Both the position numbers and the translations under genes were made by a program. Below the pieces are notes generated by a model. That model was given only the letters and a program-made list of their open reading frames with translations, was not told the origin of the DNA and ran no database searches. A DNA stretch of 27,347 nt from an uncultured Clostridia bacterium (lineage in GTDB: Bacteria > Bacillota > Clostridia > Oscillospirales > Butyricicoccaceae), in contig CAJUJQ010000028.1 of the NCBI GenBank assembly GCA_910586575.1, forward strand, positions 1-27,347, given 5' to 3'. Within the stretch, counting starts at the first letter, position 1; each line of letters starts with the position of its first letter. This document shows positions 1 to 7,769 of the stretch, in pieces.

Positions 1-70
1 ATACTGGTTCACGCATTTTTTTCTTTGCGTGGTCTTGACAGGGGGACCATTTTAGGAATTCCTGGACCAG

Positions 71-280
71 GTGCGCGCCGCAGGGGACCATTGCCCTTGC
101 CAGGAGAAGTGCCCGCACCACGGCAACTGTTTTGAATGCGTGACACTGCACCGCGGGCACTGCGACCATCTGCCGATGTGCCTGTGGGATATGGTCAACG
201 AGCGCATTTGCGCGCTGTCTCATCTCACCGAGCACACGCTCCGCGACTATGAGGACAAACACAAGGATGATGCAAAATAG
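71..280 (+). CDS. Small Cys/His-rich protein, putative metal-binding
   Basis: A 69-residue protein rich in Cys and His near its start (CPCQEKCPHHGNCFECVTLH, then HRGHC and CLWDM). The spacing of the first cluster (CPC-x3-CP-x-HGxCxxC-x3-H) recalls short clostridial proteins of unknown function that probably bind zinc or iron. That resemblance is from memory, and the metal role is inference. The start is unsure: an in-frame stop lies at 53-55, GTG at 71 is the first usual start codon after it, and no strong ribosome site precedes it. The next gene starts inside its last codons, so the two are probably co-translated. Confidence 0.55.
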   Translation: MRAAGDHCPCQEKCPHHGNCFECVTLHRGHCDHLPMCLWDMVNERICALSHLTEHTLRDYEDKHKDDAK

Positions 281-746
281 GGAGGTATCCCTCCGACGGT
301 GGGAACCGGAGGACGCGGAGACATTTTTTGCGGCGTCAAACGACCCGGCGCTGCACGCAATGATGAACCCGGATTTCCCCAAAACCGCAGACGCGTGCAG
401 GCAGGCGGTCTGCCGGTTCGTGTCCTGCCCCGATGAGGAAGCGTATATCCGCGCTGTCCTGATTGACGGATGTGTTGCGGGCTGCATTGCCGCGTTTCCG
501 GACGGGGACAGCGCGGAGCTGGCTTATTGGCTGGCTTTGCCGTACCGGGGGAGGGGGCTCATGCCGGGTTTGTTGATTTCCTTTGCGGGGCTGTTGTTCC
601 GACGGTTTCCCGCGCTTGAACGGCTGCACGCAGCGCCGCTGCCGCAGAACTACGCTTCCCATCGCGCGCTGGAAAAGGCTGGTTTTCGCCGGGACGGCAC
701 AGAATGGAGCTTTTCCAGGCCTTCCCAAGAAGGAGTTTTACCATGA
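249..746 (+). CDS. GNAT family N-acetyltransferase
   Basis: Predicted cytosolic GNAT acetyltransferase of 165 residues, which would transfer acetyl from acetyl-CoA to an unknown amine. The RRWEPEDAE opening is typical of RimJ/RimL-like members. The acetyl-CoA loop (motif A) is seen as YRGRGLMPG, and the NYASHRALEKAGFRRDG segment is the usual motif B, where an Asn and a following 'ALEKAGF' close the fold. The start is uncertain: ATG at 249, 267 and 270 are all in frame and none has a convincing ribosome site; 267 or 270 would give a more normal N-terminus. It overlaps the Cys-rich gene upstream, and its stop overlaps the AraC gene start (ATGA), which points to one transcript. The substrate cannot be told. 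Confidence 0.85.
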   Translation: MRTNTRMMQNREVSLRRWEPEDAETFFAASNDPALHAMMNPDFPKTADACRQAVCRFVSCPDEEAYIRAVLIDGCVAGCIAAFPDGDSAELAYWLALPYRGRGLMPGLLISFAGLLFRRFPALERLHAAPLPQNYASHRALEKAGFRRDGTEWSFSRPSQEGVLP

Positions 747-1684
747 AAGAAGTCCAATGCTTTGCGCATCTGGCGAATGTCGAGGACATCCCGCTGGAAG
801 CGCTGCCGCAGCTGGCCTATATCAGCAAAACCGTCCCGGAATCCTCCGTCCATCCGCGTGTTATGCACAGCCACGAGGATTTGTGTGAGCTGGTGCTCAT
901 CTGGGAGGGCGAGGCGGATTACTCTATCGGCGGGCGGGAGCGCCGGGTGCACTGCGGCGACCTGATTGTCTACAACAGCGGCGTAATCCACGATGAGCGC
1001 TACGGACGGAATGTCCCGATTGCAAGCTACTGCATTGCCATGCGCGGGCTGAAGCTGCGCGGCCTGCGGGAAAACGCGCTGATTCCGGATAATGACAATC
1101 CGGTTTTCCCATCAGGATCTCATTTTGAGGCGCTGCGCGATACCATGTCGCTGATGTTCGACGCGCTGTGTACCAACGCGGACGGCTGCGGGCATTACTG
1201 CCGCCATCTGCTGCTGGGCGTGCTGAGCCGGGTCTGGGCGTTGCGCAACAGTGCGCCCGCCGCCGCGAGTGTCCAGCCCAATCTGCTGGGCAGCCGTATC
1301 AAGGCGCTGATCGATCTGCATTATACCGAGGACATCAGCCTGCAATCGCTGGCGGACGGCCTGCACATCAGCCCGTATTACCTATCCCATGTGTTCAAGG
1401 ACATGACCGGCTATGCCCCGGGGCAGTACATCACCCGGCGCAGGGTGGGGCTGGCACAGAACCTGCTGATTTCCACGAATATGCCGGTATCGGATATTGC
1501 CGCGCGGGTTGGCTATCCCAGCCCGTCGCATTTCCACGACCGCTTCACAAAAAACGTCGGCATGTCGCCAAGCGCCTACCGCAAAACCTATATCGTCCAC
1601 AGCGAATCGCAAGAATCCGCAAGTTTGGACGCCGTCTCTGTCAAAAACCCGCCTGCGCCCGGCAAACAAAAAGCAAGAACATAG
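743..1684 (+). CDS. AraC family transcriptional regulator (cupin + HTH)
   Basis: A 313-residue regulator. Residues 35-90 form a cupin-like sensor domain (HSHEDLCELVLIWEGEADY, then CGDLIVYNSGVIHDE), which in this family usually binds a sugar or other small ligand. Residues 185-282 form the AraC double helix-turn-helix: 'DISLQSLADGLHISPYYLSHVFKD' and 'DIAARVGYPSPSHFHDRFTK' followed by the GMSPSAYRK signature. The start at 743 is set by AAGGAG at 728-733 and by the ATGA overlap with the GNAT stop. About 30 trailing residues after the HTH look unstructured. The dehydrogenase 62 bases downstream is the obvious candidate target, by analogy with AraC-type regulators beside sugar and polyol genes. 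The ligand is unknown. Confidence 0.93.
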   Translation: MKEVQCFAHLANVEDIPLEALPQLAYISKTVPESSVHPRVMHSHEDLCELVLIWEGEADYSIGGRERRVHCGDLIVYNSGVIHDERYGRNVPIASYCIAMRGLKLRGLRENALIPDNDNPVFPSGSHFEALRDTMSLMFDALCTNADGCGHYCRHLLLGVLSRVWALRNSAPAAASVQPNLLGSRIKALIDLHYTEDISLQSLADGLHISPYYLSHVFKDMTGYAPGQYITRRRVGLAQNLLISTNMPVSDIAARVGYPSPSHFHDRFTKNVGMSPSAYRKTYIVHSESQESASLDAVSVKNPPAPGKQKART

Positions 1685-1746
1685 TAGCGCTTTCCTCAGG
1701 TTTCAGGTATACTGAATACAACAAAAAAACAACGGAGGAAAACGTT

Positions 1747-2763
1747 ATGAAAATCGTTAAAATTGGTTCCATTGGGCTTGGAAGACTGGGTTATGAGCAT
1801 GCAAAGAACCTGGCGACCTGCGTGCCTGGCGTTCAGCTGACCGCCATTTGTGACATTGACAAGGCGCGTGTGGAAACCGTCCGGGAAGAGCTGGACGTAC
1901 CTTACGGCTACACCGATTTCGAAGAGATGTGCAAAAACCCGGAACTGGACGCGATTGCAATCGTTTCCCCCTCCGGCCTGCATGTGGAGCACATCCGCAT
2001 TGCAATGGAGAACGGCAAGCACGTTTTCTGCGAAAAGCCGCTGGCAACCACGGTGGAAGCCTGCCGCGAAGCCGAAGCCATTGTTGCCGCGCATCCCGAT
2101 TTGATTTTTATGCTGGGTTTTATGCGCCGCTTTGACAAGTCCTACCTGGAAGCCAAGAAGAAGATCGACAACGGCGATATCGGCAAGGTCATTCTGGTGC
2201 GTTCCTACACCCAGGATTCGGTTGCCACGATTGAGGGTACACTGAAATTCGCGCCGCACTCCGGCGGGCAGTTCCTGGATATGTGCGTGCACGACATCGA
2301 CCTCATTCGCTGGTTCACCGGCTCCGAGGTCAAGAACCTCTGGGGGATTGGCGGCGTGTTTGCCTATGAGCTGTACCGCGAGCTGAACGACGGCGACAAC
2401 GTCTGCGTGATGCTGCAATGCGAGAATGAAGCAATGGGCTTTATGTTCGCGGGCCGCGCGGCGGCGCATGGTTCCCACGTCGAAACCGAAATTATCGGAA
2501 CGAAGGGTACCCTTCGGATTGCTGCCGTCCCGGCGTCGTCCCATCTGGAAGTGATGAGCGAACACGGCGTTTGCCGCGAGTGCTATGTCGATTTCCTCGA
2601 GCGTTGGCACGACGCTTACGTGACCGAGCTGTCCGCCTTCGCCGATTATATCCGCGGCAAGGGTACCCCCGAAATCACTGCCGCTGACGGCACGGCGGTT
2701 TCCCGCATTGCTTACCGCTGCAAGGAGTCCTTTGAAACCGGCAAGATGCTCCCGCTTGCGTAA
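1747..2763 (+). CDS. iolG: Gfo/Idh/MocA oxidoreductase, inositol 2-dehydrogenase-like
   Basis: NAD-dependent oxidoreductase of 338 residues, close to the usual length of inositol 2-dehydrogenase (myo-inositol to scyllo-inosose). The Rossmann motif is GLGRLGYEHA (residues 10-19). The family signature EKPLA puts the catalytic Lys at 97, and GGQFLDMCVHDIDL gives Asp178 and His182, matching the Lys-Asp-His triad of IolG. The start at 1747 is fixed by CGGAGGAAAACGTT; the same frame is open far upstream, but that part is only a shadow of the AraC gene. No other iol gene is visible, so the true substrate may be another polyol or sugar and the symbol is tentative. A + strand terminator follows at 2851. 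Control by the AraC gene upstream is inferred. Confidence 0.85.
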   Translation: MKIVKIGSIGLGRLGYEHAKNLATCVPGVQLTAICDIDKARVETVREELDVPYGYTDFEEMCKNPELDAIAIVSPSGLHVEHIRIAMENGKHVFCEKPLATTVEACREAEAIVAAHPDLIFMLGFMRRFDKSYLEAKKKIDNGDIGKVILVRSYTQDSVATIEGTLKFAPHSGGQFLDMCVHDIDLIRWFTGSEVKNLWGIGGVFAYELYRELNDGDNVCVMLQCENEAMGFMFAGRAAAHGSHVETEIIGTKGTLRIAAVPASSHLEVMSEHGVCRECYVDFLERWHDAYVTELSAFADYIRGKGTPEITAADGTAVSRIAYRCKESFETGKMLPLA

Positions 2764-2770
2764 TCCGGCA

Positions 2771-2830
2771 GAAAAAACAGAAAAAAGATTGCCGCCCGTG
2801 CCTGTGAAAACTCAGCCAGGACGGGCGGCA
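2771..2830 (-). terminator. Intrinsic terminator of the feo-HAD operon
   Basis: TGCCGCCCGT (2790-2799) pairs perfectly with ACGGGCGGCA (2821-2830), extended by CCTG/CAGG inside. Read on the - strand the stem is followed by TTTTTTCTGTTTTTTC (2771-2786). The + strand flank lacks a T-run, so it serves mainly the leftward operon. The two convergent units thus read past each other's terminators. Confidence 0.8.
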
Positions 2831-2850
2831 TGTTGAAAATATTGGATATC

Positions 2851-2900
2851 AAGGGCGAAGTGATCGGACTGCGATTCTCCGCCCTTTCTTTTTATTGTCT
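2851..2900 (+). terminator. Intrinsic terminator after the iolG-like gene
   Basis: AAGGGCG (2851-2857) pairs with CGCCCTT (2880-2886), with a possible inner GATCG/CGATT stem, followed by a T-rich run (TTTCTTTTTATTGTCTTTCT). It lies just before the 3' end of the convergent HAD gene. Confidence 0.6.
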
Positions 2901-2922
2901 TTCTCACAGGTATTCAAATATG

Positions 2923-3705
2923 TTACAGCCTGCAAAATTCCCGGATGGAACGGACAACGCCGTCCTCATCGTTGGAGGGAGCACGGTGGCGGCAAATAGC
3001 TAAAATATCCGGGTGAGCGTTCGCCATTGCAAAGGAATGCGTAACCGACTGCAACATTTCGCGGTCATTCAAGTAGTCGCCGAAGGCCATGCATTCATCG
3101 GGGGAAATCCCCAGTGAATCACAAAGCTTGCGCAGCGCGCCGCCCTTATTGACGCCGGGATTCATCAAATCGACCCAATCCTCGCCGGAAAGCACCACCT
3201 GTGCCTGCCCGCTGAGCGCCTGAAGTGCGGGGTAACAGCCGTGCTCTGCGTTCGCTTTCTCAAATACAGCGATTTTACAGATTCGGTCGTCCACTTGGAG
3301 GAGGTCGGGCACCCGCGTCAGGCGTGCGCAGTACATGGCGGCGTTTTGGTTGAATACCGGCTCGTCGTCCTCGCACCACGCGGAGTGCTCTCCGGAGAGA
3401 AGCGCAAAGGTATGGGGCAGGGCACGGATCCGTTCAACGGTTTCCGCAACCAGCGCACGCGGCAGCTCGTCCACAAACAGGCAGCGCCCGTTTTCAAAGA
3501 CCATCGCACCGTTTTCGGCAATATAGGTCATATTCTCGTCACCGAACAGGCCTAGAACATTGTAATATTGACGGCCGGAGGCAGGCGCGAAGCGGATCCC
3601 GTGCGCCCGCAGCGATTGGAGCAGGGCGGGCAGGTTGGGGGAGAACCGCTTCCGGCTGTCGAGGAGCGTGCCGTCCAGGTCGGCGGCAATGAGTTTGATC
3701 TTCAT
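2923..3705 (-). CDS. Cof-type HAD superfamily phosphatase
   Basis: A 260-residue haloacid dehalogenase-like hydrolase of the Cof (IIB) subfamily, which usually dephosphorylates sugar phosphates or flavin precursors in the cytosol. Motif I is DLDGTLLDS (Asp9 and Asp11), motif II is PASGR, motif III Lys is in NKGGAL, and motif IV is GDYLNDREM. Length and order match full-length family members. It starts 21 bases after the feoB stop, with a weak AAAGGGA site well upstream, so it is probably translated from the feo transcript. A link to iron metabolism is suggested only by position. Specificity in this family cannot be read from sequence. Confidence 0.92.
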   Translation of the reverse strand: MKIKLIAADLDGTLLDSRKRFSPNLPALLQSLRAHGIRFAPASGRQYYNVLGLFGDENMTYIAENGAMVFENGRCLFVDELPRALVAETVERIRALPHTFALLSGEHSAWCEDDEPVFNQNAAMYCARLTRVPDLLQVDDRICKIAVFEKANAEHGCYPALQALSGQAQVVLSGEDWVDLMNPGVNKGGALRKLCDSLGISPDECMAFGDYLNDREMLQSVTHSFAMANAHPDILAICRHRAPSNDEDGVVRSIREFCRL

Positions 3706-3726
3706 AAAACAGGAAGGATCCCTTTC

Positions 3727-5736
3727 TTAAAGAATTCGGAAGACCAGGCTTCCAATCTGGTATACCAGGCAGGAAACGACCCACGCAAGGCCCGTCTGGA
3801 AGGCAGCGGCGCCAACCGCCCATTTCCAGCCGCCCATTTCGCGCTTGATGGTCGCGAATGCCGAGGTACAGGGCATGTACAGCAGGATAAATACCAGGAA
3901 CGCATACGCCGCAACCGGTGAAAACACAGTGGACAGCAGCCCGCCGAGTGCGCTTAAATCGACTCCATAGAGTACGCTCATGGTGGAAACGACGGCTTCC
4001 TTTGCAATGATGCCGGTCAAAATGGAGACCGACGCGCGCCATTCACCGAAGCCCAGCGGGGAGAAAATCGGCGCAATGCACCTGCCAAACACGCCGAGGA
4101 TGCTGTCGGAGGAATCGACGGCGGTTTGCAGGGTGGGGGTAAAGTTTTGCAGCAGCCAGACGACGATGCTCATCACAAAGATGACCGTGCCGGCTTTGGT
4201 GATGAAATCCTTGGCTTTTTCCCACATATTTTGCAGCGTGCCGCGCGCGGTGGGCAGGCGGTAGGGGGGAAGCTCGAGCACGAAACCGGAGGAAACGCCC
4301 CGGAACACGGTCTTTTTGAGCAGCCAGCCCGCGAAGATGCCGACCAAGATGCCCAGCACATACAGGCTGATGATAATGAAGCTGGCGCACTGCGGGAAAA
4401 TAGCGCCCGCGAACAGCGCATACACCGGCAGCTTTGCGCCGCAGGACATGAACGGGGTCAGCATGATGGTCATGCGGCGGTCCTTTTCGTTTTCCATGGT
4501 GCGCGCGGCCATCACGGCGGGTGTCGTACAGCCAAAGCCCATCAGCATGGGCACGAATGACTTGCCGGAAAGCCCAATACGACGCAGCAGCGTATCCATA
4601 ATAAAGGCGATGCGGGCAAGGTAGCCGGTATCCTCCAGCAGCGAGAGGAAAAAGAACAGGATAATAATTTGCGGCAGGAAGCTGATGACGCCGCCGACGC
4701 CGCCGAGCACGCCGTCGCAGACCAGCCCGGCAATCCAGTCGGAAGCGCCCGCCGCGTGCAGGGCGTTCTGCACCGCAGGGATGAGGGCGCCCTGAATCAG
4801 CGTCTCAAACAGGTCGGCAAAAAAGCTGCCAATCGGGCCGAAGGTGGACCAGAACATCAGCACCATCAGCAGGGCGAAAATGGGGAGCGCCAGCCATTTG
4901 TTGATGATGACGCGGTCAAGCCGTTCAGTCAGGGTCAGCACCGGCTTTTCGGGGCGCTTGACCGCGCGCCCCACGGTTTCTTCAATGAAGTCATAGAGCG
5001 CGTCGGCAAGAATCATTTCGTTGTCCTCGCAGCCGTGGCTGGACAGCGCGGCGGCTGTCGTTTCTACCGTTTTCTGTGCGGCGGGCGGCAGCGTAACGGT
5101 TTGCAGGACATGGCTGTCGCCTTCCAGCAGCTTGAGCGCGTAAAAAGGCAAATTCTCACGGCGGAGCTGGGTTTCTTCCAGCGCGCGGGCGACCTTGCCG
5201 ATGGCCGCGCCGACCCCGTGCAGGTAGGCGGGCTGATGCGCGGGCTTTTGCATGCCCCCGGTAACGATGCCGAGCAGTTTGTCCATATTTTCGCCCTTGC
5301 GCGCCGAAATGGGTATCACACGCACGCCAAGTGTCTCGGACAGGGCTTCGCAGTTGATTTCAATGCCCTGTGCGCGGCAGTCGTCAATGAAATTCAGCGC
5401 AATCACCATAGGCAGGCCGAGCGCAATCAGCTGCATGGTTAAGTAAAGGTTGCGTTCGATATTGGTCGCGTCCACGATATTCAGAATGCCGTCCGGCGCA
5501 TCGGAAAGCACGTATTCCCGCGCGATAATTTCCTCTTGGGTAAACGGTGACAGCGAATAGATGCCGGGAAGGTCTACCACATCGATGGTATGCGACTGAT
5601 AGCAGATATGGCCGGTTTTCCGATCAACCGTGACGCCGGGCCAGTTGCCGACATGCTGGTTGGAGCCGGTCAGGCGGTTGAACAGCGTGGTTTTGCCGCT
5701 GTTCGGGTTGCCGATAATTGCAATGGTACGGTTCAT
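3727..5736 (-). CDS. feoB: Ferrous iron transporter FeoB
   Basis: Inner-membrane Fe(II) transporter of 669 residues with an N-terminal G-protein domain. The P-loop GNPNSGKT is near residues 9-16, switch II is DLPGIYSLSP and G5 is SARKG; the G4 position reads NFID where NKxD/NMxD is usual. After a helical spacer the membrane part begins near residue 275 and carries two Gate-like hydrophobic repeats, with the conserved GFGCTTPAVMAARTM segment and a second Cys-containing CGAKLPVYALF stretch. The start at 5736 is set by GGAGGGGG, and the feoA stop overlaps it (CAATGA), so the two are translationally coupled. An upstream in-frame TTG at 5754 is less likely. No FeoC is visible; a HAD phosphatase follows instead. 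Confidence 0.97.
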   Translation of the reverse strand: MNRTIAIIGNPNSGKTTLFNRLTGSNQHVGNWPGVTVDRKTGHICYQSHTIDVVDLPGIYSLSPFTQEEIIAREYVLSDAPDGILNIVDATNIERNLYLTMQLIALGLPMVIALNFIDDCRAQGIEINCEALSETLGVRVIPISARKGENMDKLLGIVTGGMQKPAHQPAYLHGVGAAIGKVARALEETQLRRENLPFYALKLLEGDSHVLQTVTLPPAAQKTVETTAAALSSHGCEDNEMILADALYDFIEETVGRAVKRPEKPVLTLTERLDRVIINKWLALPIFALLMVLMFWSTFGPIGSFFADLFETLIQGALIPAVQNALHAAGASDWIAGLVCDGVLGGVGGVISFLPQIIILFFFLSLLEDTGYLARIAFIMDTLLRRIGLSGKSFVPMLMGFGCTTPAVMAARTMENEKDRRMTIMLTPFMSCGAKLPVYALFAGAIFPQCASFIIISLYVLGILVGIFAGWLLKKTVFRGVSSGFVLELPPYRLPTARGTLQNMWEKAKDFITKAGTVIFVMSIVVWLLQNFTPTLQTAVDSSDSILGVFGRCIAPIFSPLGFGEWRASVSILTGIIAKEAVVSTMSVLYGVDLSALGGLLSTVFSPVAAYAFLVFILLYMPCTSAFATIKREMGGWKWAVGAAAFQTGLAWVVSCLVYQIGSLVFRIL

Positions 5737-5963
5737 TGGTCCCCCTCCAGACAAATCTTGGCGGCTTCCTCGCGGCGCAGGGAGAGGCTGTAGCCGCGGA
5801 GCCGGACCGCAATCGGGTCGCCAAAGGGTGCGATCCGCTCAATCGTGATACGGACGCCCTTGGTAATGCCAAGATCCAGAAAATGATGCTTGACCGCCCC
5901 CTCAGCGGTCAGGCTTTGCACAATGCCCGATTCCCCGGGCTTCAGGTTTGCGAGGTTCTTCAT
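5733..5963 (-). CDS. feoA: Ferrous iron transport protein FeoA
   Basis: A 76-residue SH3-like protein, the usual FeoA length, thought to assist or regulate FeoB at the cytosolic face. 'LKPGESGIVQSL' at the start, 'HHFLDLGITKGVRITIERIAPFGDPIAVRLRGYSLSLRREEA' through the rest and the final EGDQ match the family well. The start at 5963 is chosen because GGAAGGGG sits just upstream; longer in-frame starts would run into the promoter. Its TGA overlaps the feoB ATG. It is the first gene of the operon, driven by the promoter at 6001-6029. Confidence 0.95.
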   Translation of the reverse strand: MKNLANLKPGESGIVQSLTAEGAVKHHFLDLGITKGVRITIERIAPFGDPIAVRLRGYSLSLRREEAAKICLEGDQ

Positions 5964-6000
5964 ATTATCCCCTTCCATCAGGCGAAGTTTGCCTACACTA

Positions 6001-6029
6001 ATTTTAGGCGATGAAAGGGAAAAAGTCAA
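6001..6029 (-). promoter_or_regulatory. Promoter of the feoAB-HAD operon
   Basis: On the - strand TTGACT (6024-6029) and TAAAAT (6001-6006) are separated by 17 bases. Directly downstream, around 5985-6006, is a degenerate dyad (AAATTAG facing AAGTTTG, about 5 of 7 arm bases matching). Its position over the -10 would suit a DtxR/MntR- or Fur-type metal repressor, but the match is too loose to name one. Confidence 0.75.
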
Positions 6030-6052
6030 TTTCCTTTTTCCAATTTGATTTG

Positions 6053-7522
6053 TCAGAATTGATGAAAAACAGGGAAGGGCCGGTCGATATCAAGGCAATA
6101 TTGCACCTCGCGTAACCGCGTATCACCAAATACTGCCATTCGTGAGCGGCCACTGGGGAAAAAGCCCTTTTTTTCATAGAATGCCCTGGCGGGGCGGTTG
6201 TCCGCCAGCACCCATAGGAAGATGTGGTGAAAACCCAGGGAAAGAAGCCCTTCGGCGGCGGCGGAAAGAAGCAGTTTCCCATAGCCTTGCCGCGTATATG
6301 CCGGAAGCAGATAAATAGAAACCAGTTCACCGTATTCGGGAGTTTCCGGATCGCGGGATCTGCAATAGCTGGTTGTTCCAATCACGCGGTTATGTTCCAG
6401 AAGGAGCAGGGTGTAGATCCCCGGGGTGTCTAACACAGCGGCCCAGGAGCCGGAAGGAATGCCCGCAAGCCAACTGTGAGGGATAATTTCACGATAAGCA
6501 GCTTTCCAGGATTGTTCGTATAGGTCACTGACGGCGCGTCTGCTGTCGGAGGGAAGAAGCGGACGGATGCTCAGGTCTCCTTTCTGCGGCGGCTTGATAC
6601 AAAGGGCAGAAGCTTTTGTAGGCGCGGCTGATACGCCTTCCCCCGTAAAGGCCGGGATAAAGCTTTCCCCGATGGATTCCCGCTCCTGGATGAACCCGGT
6701 AAGGCCAAGCGACTGCATCCACTCCACCGCTTCCGCGTATTCACCGTCGGTAATTTTGCGGTCGATTTCGGGGTAAGCCTCCATCCCGAACGGCGTATAC
6801 TGGCGCATCAGGCTGACAAGCACACGGTCGCCCCAGTGTTCGGCGATGGAGCGGAGCACCTGCGCGGTATCCCCGCCCAGGCTGGGCAGCATCAGGTGAC
6901 GGATGATTACGCCTTTTTGCAGCATTCCACCCGCACCATAAATCGGCGCGCCAACCTGGCGCACCATTTCGGCAATCGCGTCGCGGGCGGTTTCCGGATA
7001 GTCGGCGGCGTGGGAATAGCGCCCGGCATAGTAGCTGCTGTAGTATTTATAATCGGGTAAATAAATATCAATCAGCCCGTCCAGCCGCTGCAAGGTGCTG
7101 ACGGTTTCATAGCCGCTGCTGTTCCAGAGCACCGGAAGGGAAAGCCCCTGCGCACGCGCCAGCCGGAGTGCGGCTTCGATTTGCGGCGCGTAGTGGGAGC
7201 CGGTTACAAGATTGATATTATGCGCGCGCTGGCATTCCAATTCTAAGAAAATTTCCGCCAGCCGTGTGATCGTGACCGGCTTCCCGATATCCTCGCGGCG
7301 GCTAATCTGCCGGTTCTGGCAAAAAACGCACCCCAGCGCGCAGTGCGTGAAAAAGACCGCCCCGGACCCGCGTTCACCGGAGACAGGAGGCTCCTCCCAC
7401 TGGTGGAGGGCGGCGCGGGCAACCCATATGGTGGCATCCGCGCCGCAGCGTCCCCGGATACCAGCCGTGCGGTCAGCGCCGCAGGCGCGTGGGCAAATCC
7501 GGCAATTGTTCAAGCGCTCCAT
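6053..7522 (-). CDS. PflX-like radical SAM protein fused to a GNAT acetyltransferase
   Basis: A 489-residue two-domain protein. Residues 1-296 resemble the PflX/COG1313 family (pyruvate formate-lyase activase-like). They show an N-terminal Cys cluster (C7, C10, C14, C26 in CRICPRACGADR...GRCG), then the radical SAM [4Fe-4S] motif CALGCVFC (C61, C65, C68), and the TGSHYAPQ and WNSSGYE segments typical of the family. Residues 318-480 form a separate GNAT domain with the acetyl-CoA loop RQGYGK (411-416) and 'DNRPARAFYEKKGF' (441-454). A linker of about 20 residues joins them with no stop or frameshift. The start at 7522 is set by GAGGAGGGAAGTC. Stand-alone PflX proteins lack the acetyltransferase half as far as I know. 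Substrates are unknown. Confidence 0.88.
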   Translation of the reverse strand: MERLNNCRICPRACGADRTAGIRGRCGADATIWVARAALHQWEEPPVSGERGSGAVFFTHCALGCVFCQNRQISRREDIGKPVTITRLAEIFLELECQRAHNINLVTGSHYAPQIEAALRLARAQGLSLPVLWNSSGYETVSTLQRLDGLIDIYLPDYKYYSSYYAGRYSHAADYPETARDAIAEMVRQVGAPIYGAGGMLQKGVIIRHLMLPSLGGDTAQVLRSIAEHWGDRVLVSLMRQYTPFGMEAYPEIDRKITDGEYAEAVEWMQSLGLTGFIQERESIGESFIPAFTGEGVSAAPTKASALCIKPPQKGDLSIRPLLPSDSRRAVSDLYEQSWKAAYREIIPHSWLAGIPSGSWAAVLDTPGIYTLLLLEHNRVIGTTSYCRSRDPETPEYGELVSIYLLPAYTRQGYGKLLLSAAAEGLLSLGFHHIFLWVLADNRPARAFYEKKGFFPSGRSRMAVFGDTRLREVQYCLDIDRPFPVFHQF

Positions 7523-7548
7523 GACTTCCCTCCTCGTGCAGGGCGGCG

Positions 7549-7671
7549 TTACGCTGCCATTTCGGCAAGCTCGGCGCGCGCTTCCTGCTCGGTGTCGGCG
7601 GAGAAGCAAAAGGCCCCCGCCGCGTCGTAAACCTCCACATGACCTCTGACATAACGAATCGAGTACTCCAT
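7549..7671 (-). CDS. Small 40-residue protein of unknown function
   Basis: A short open frame read from ATG at 7671 to TAA at 7549: MEYSIRYVRGHVEVYDAAGA, then a second half including FCFSADTEQEARAELAEM. The start has a strong ribosome site, AAAGGAGAG, spaced correctly. It ends 26 bases before the ribosome-site-bearing start of the radical SAM-GNAT gene, so the two form a unit. It has no signal peptide or membrane helix; the pattern of two short beta strands and an amphipathic helix suggests a compact soluble domain. I recall similar unnamed short proteins in related Clostridia, but give it no function. Confidence 0.7.
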   Translation of the reverse strand: MEYSIRYVRGHVEVYDAAGAFCFSADTEQEARAELAEMAA

Positions 7672-7769
7672 TTTTGCACTCTCCTTTCTGTTGATGCTAC
7701 TATCATACAGAAGTCAGAGTCCAATAAACGGGACTTGTAAAGGCTTTTTTGAAAATTTATCAGAAAAAT

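Noticed and set aside
1685..1712. Catabolite-repression-like site and promoter before the dehydrogenase
   Set aside because: The cre-like match misses two conserved bases, and the -35 for TATACT is poor.
1168..1746. N-terminal extension of the dehydrogenase frame
   Set aside because: The open frame overlaps the AraC gene, while the CGGAGG site and family alignment fix the start at 1747.
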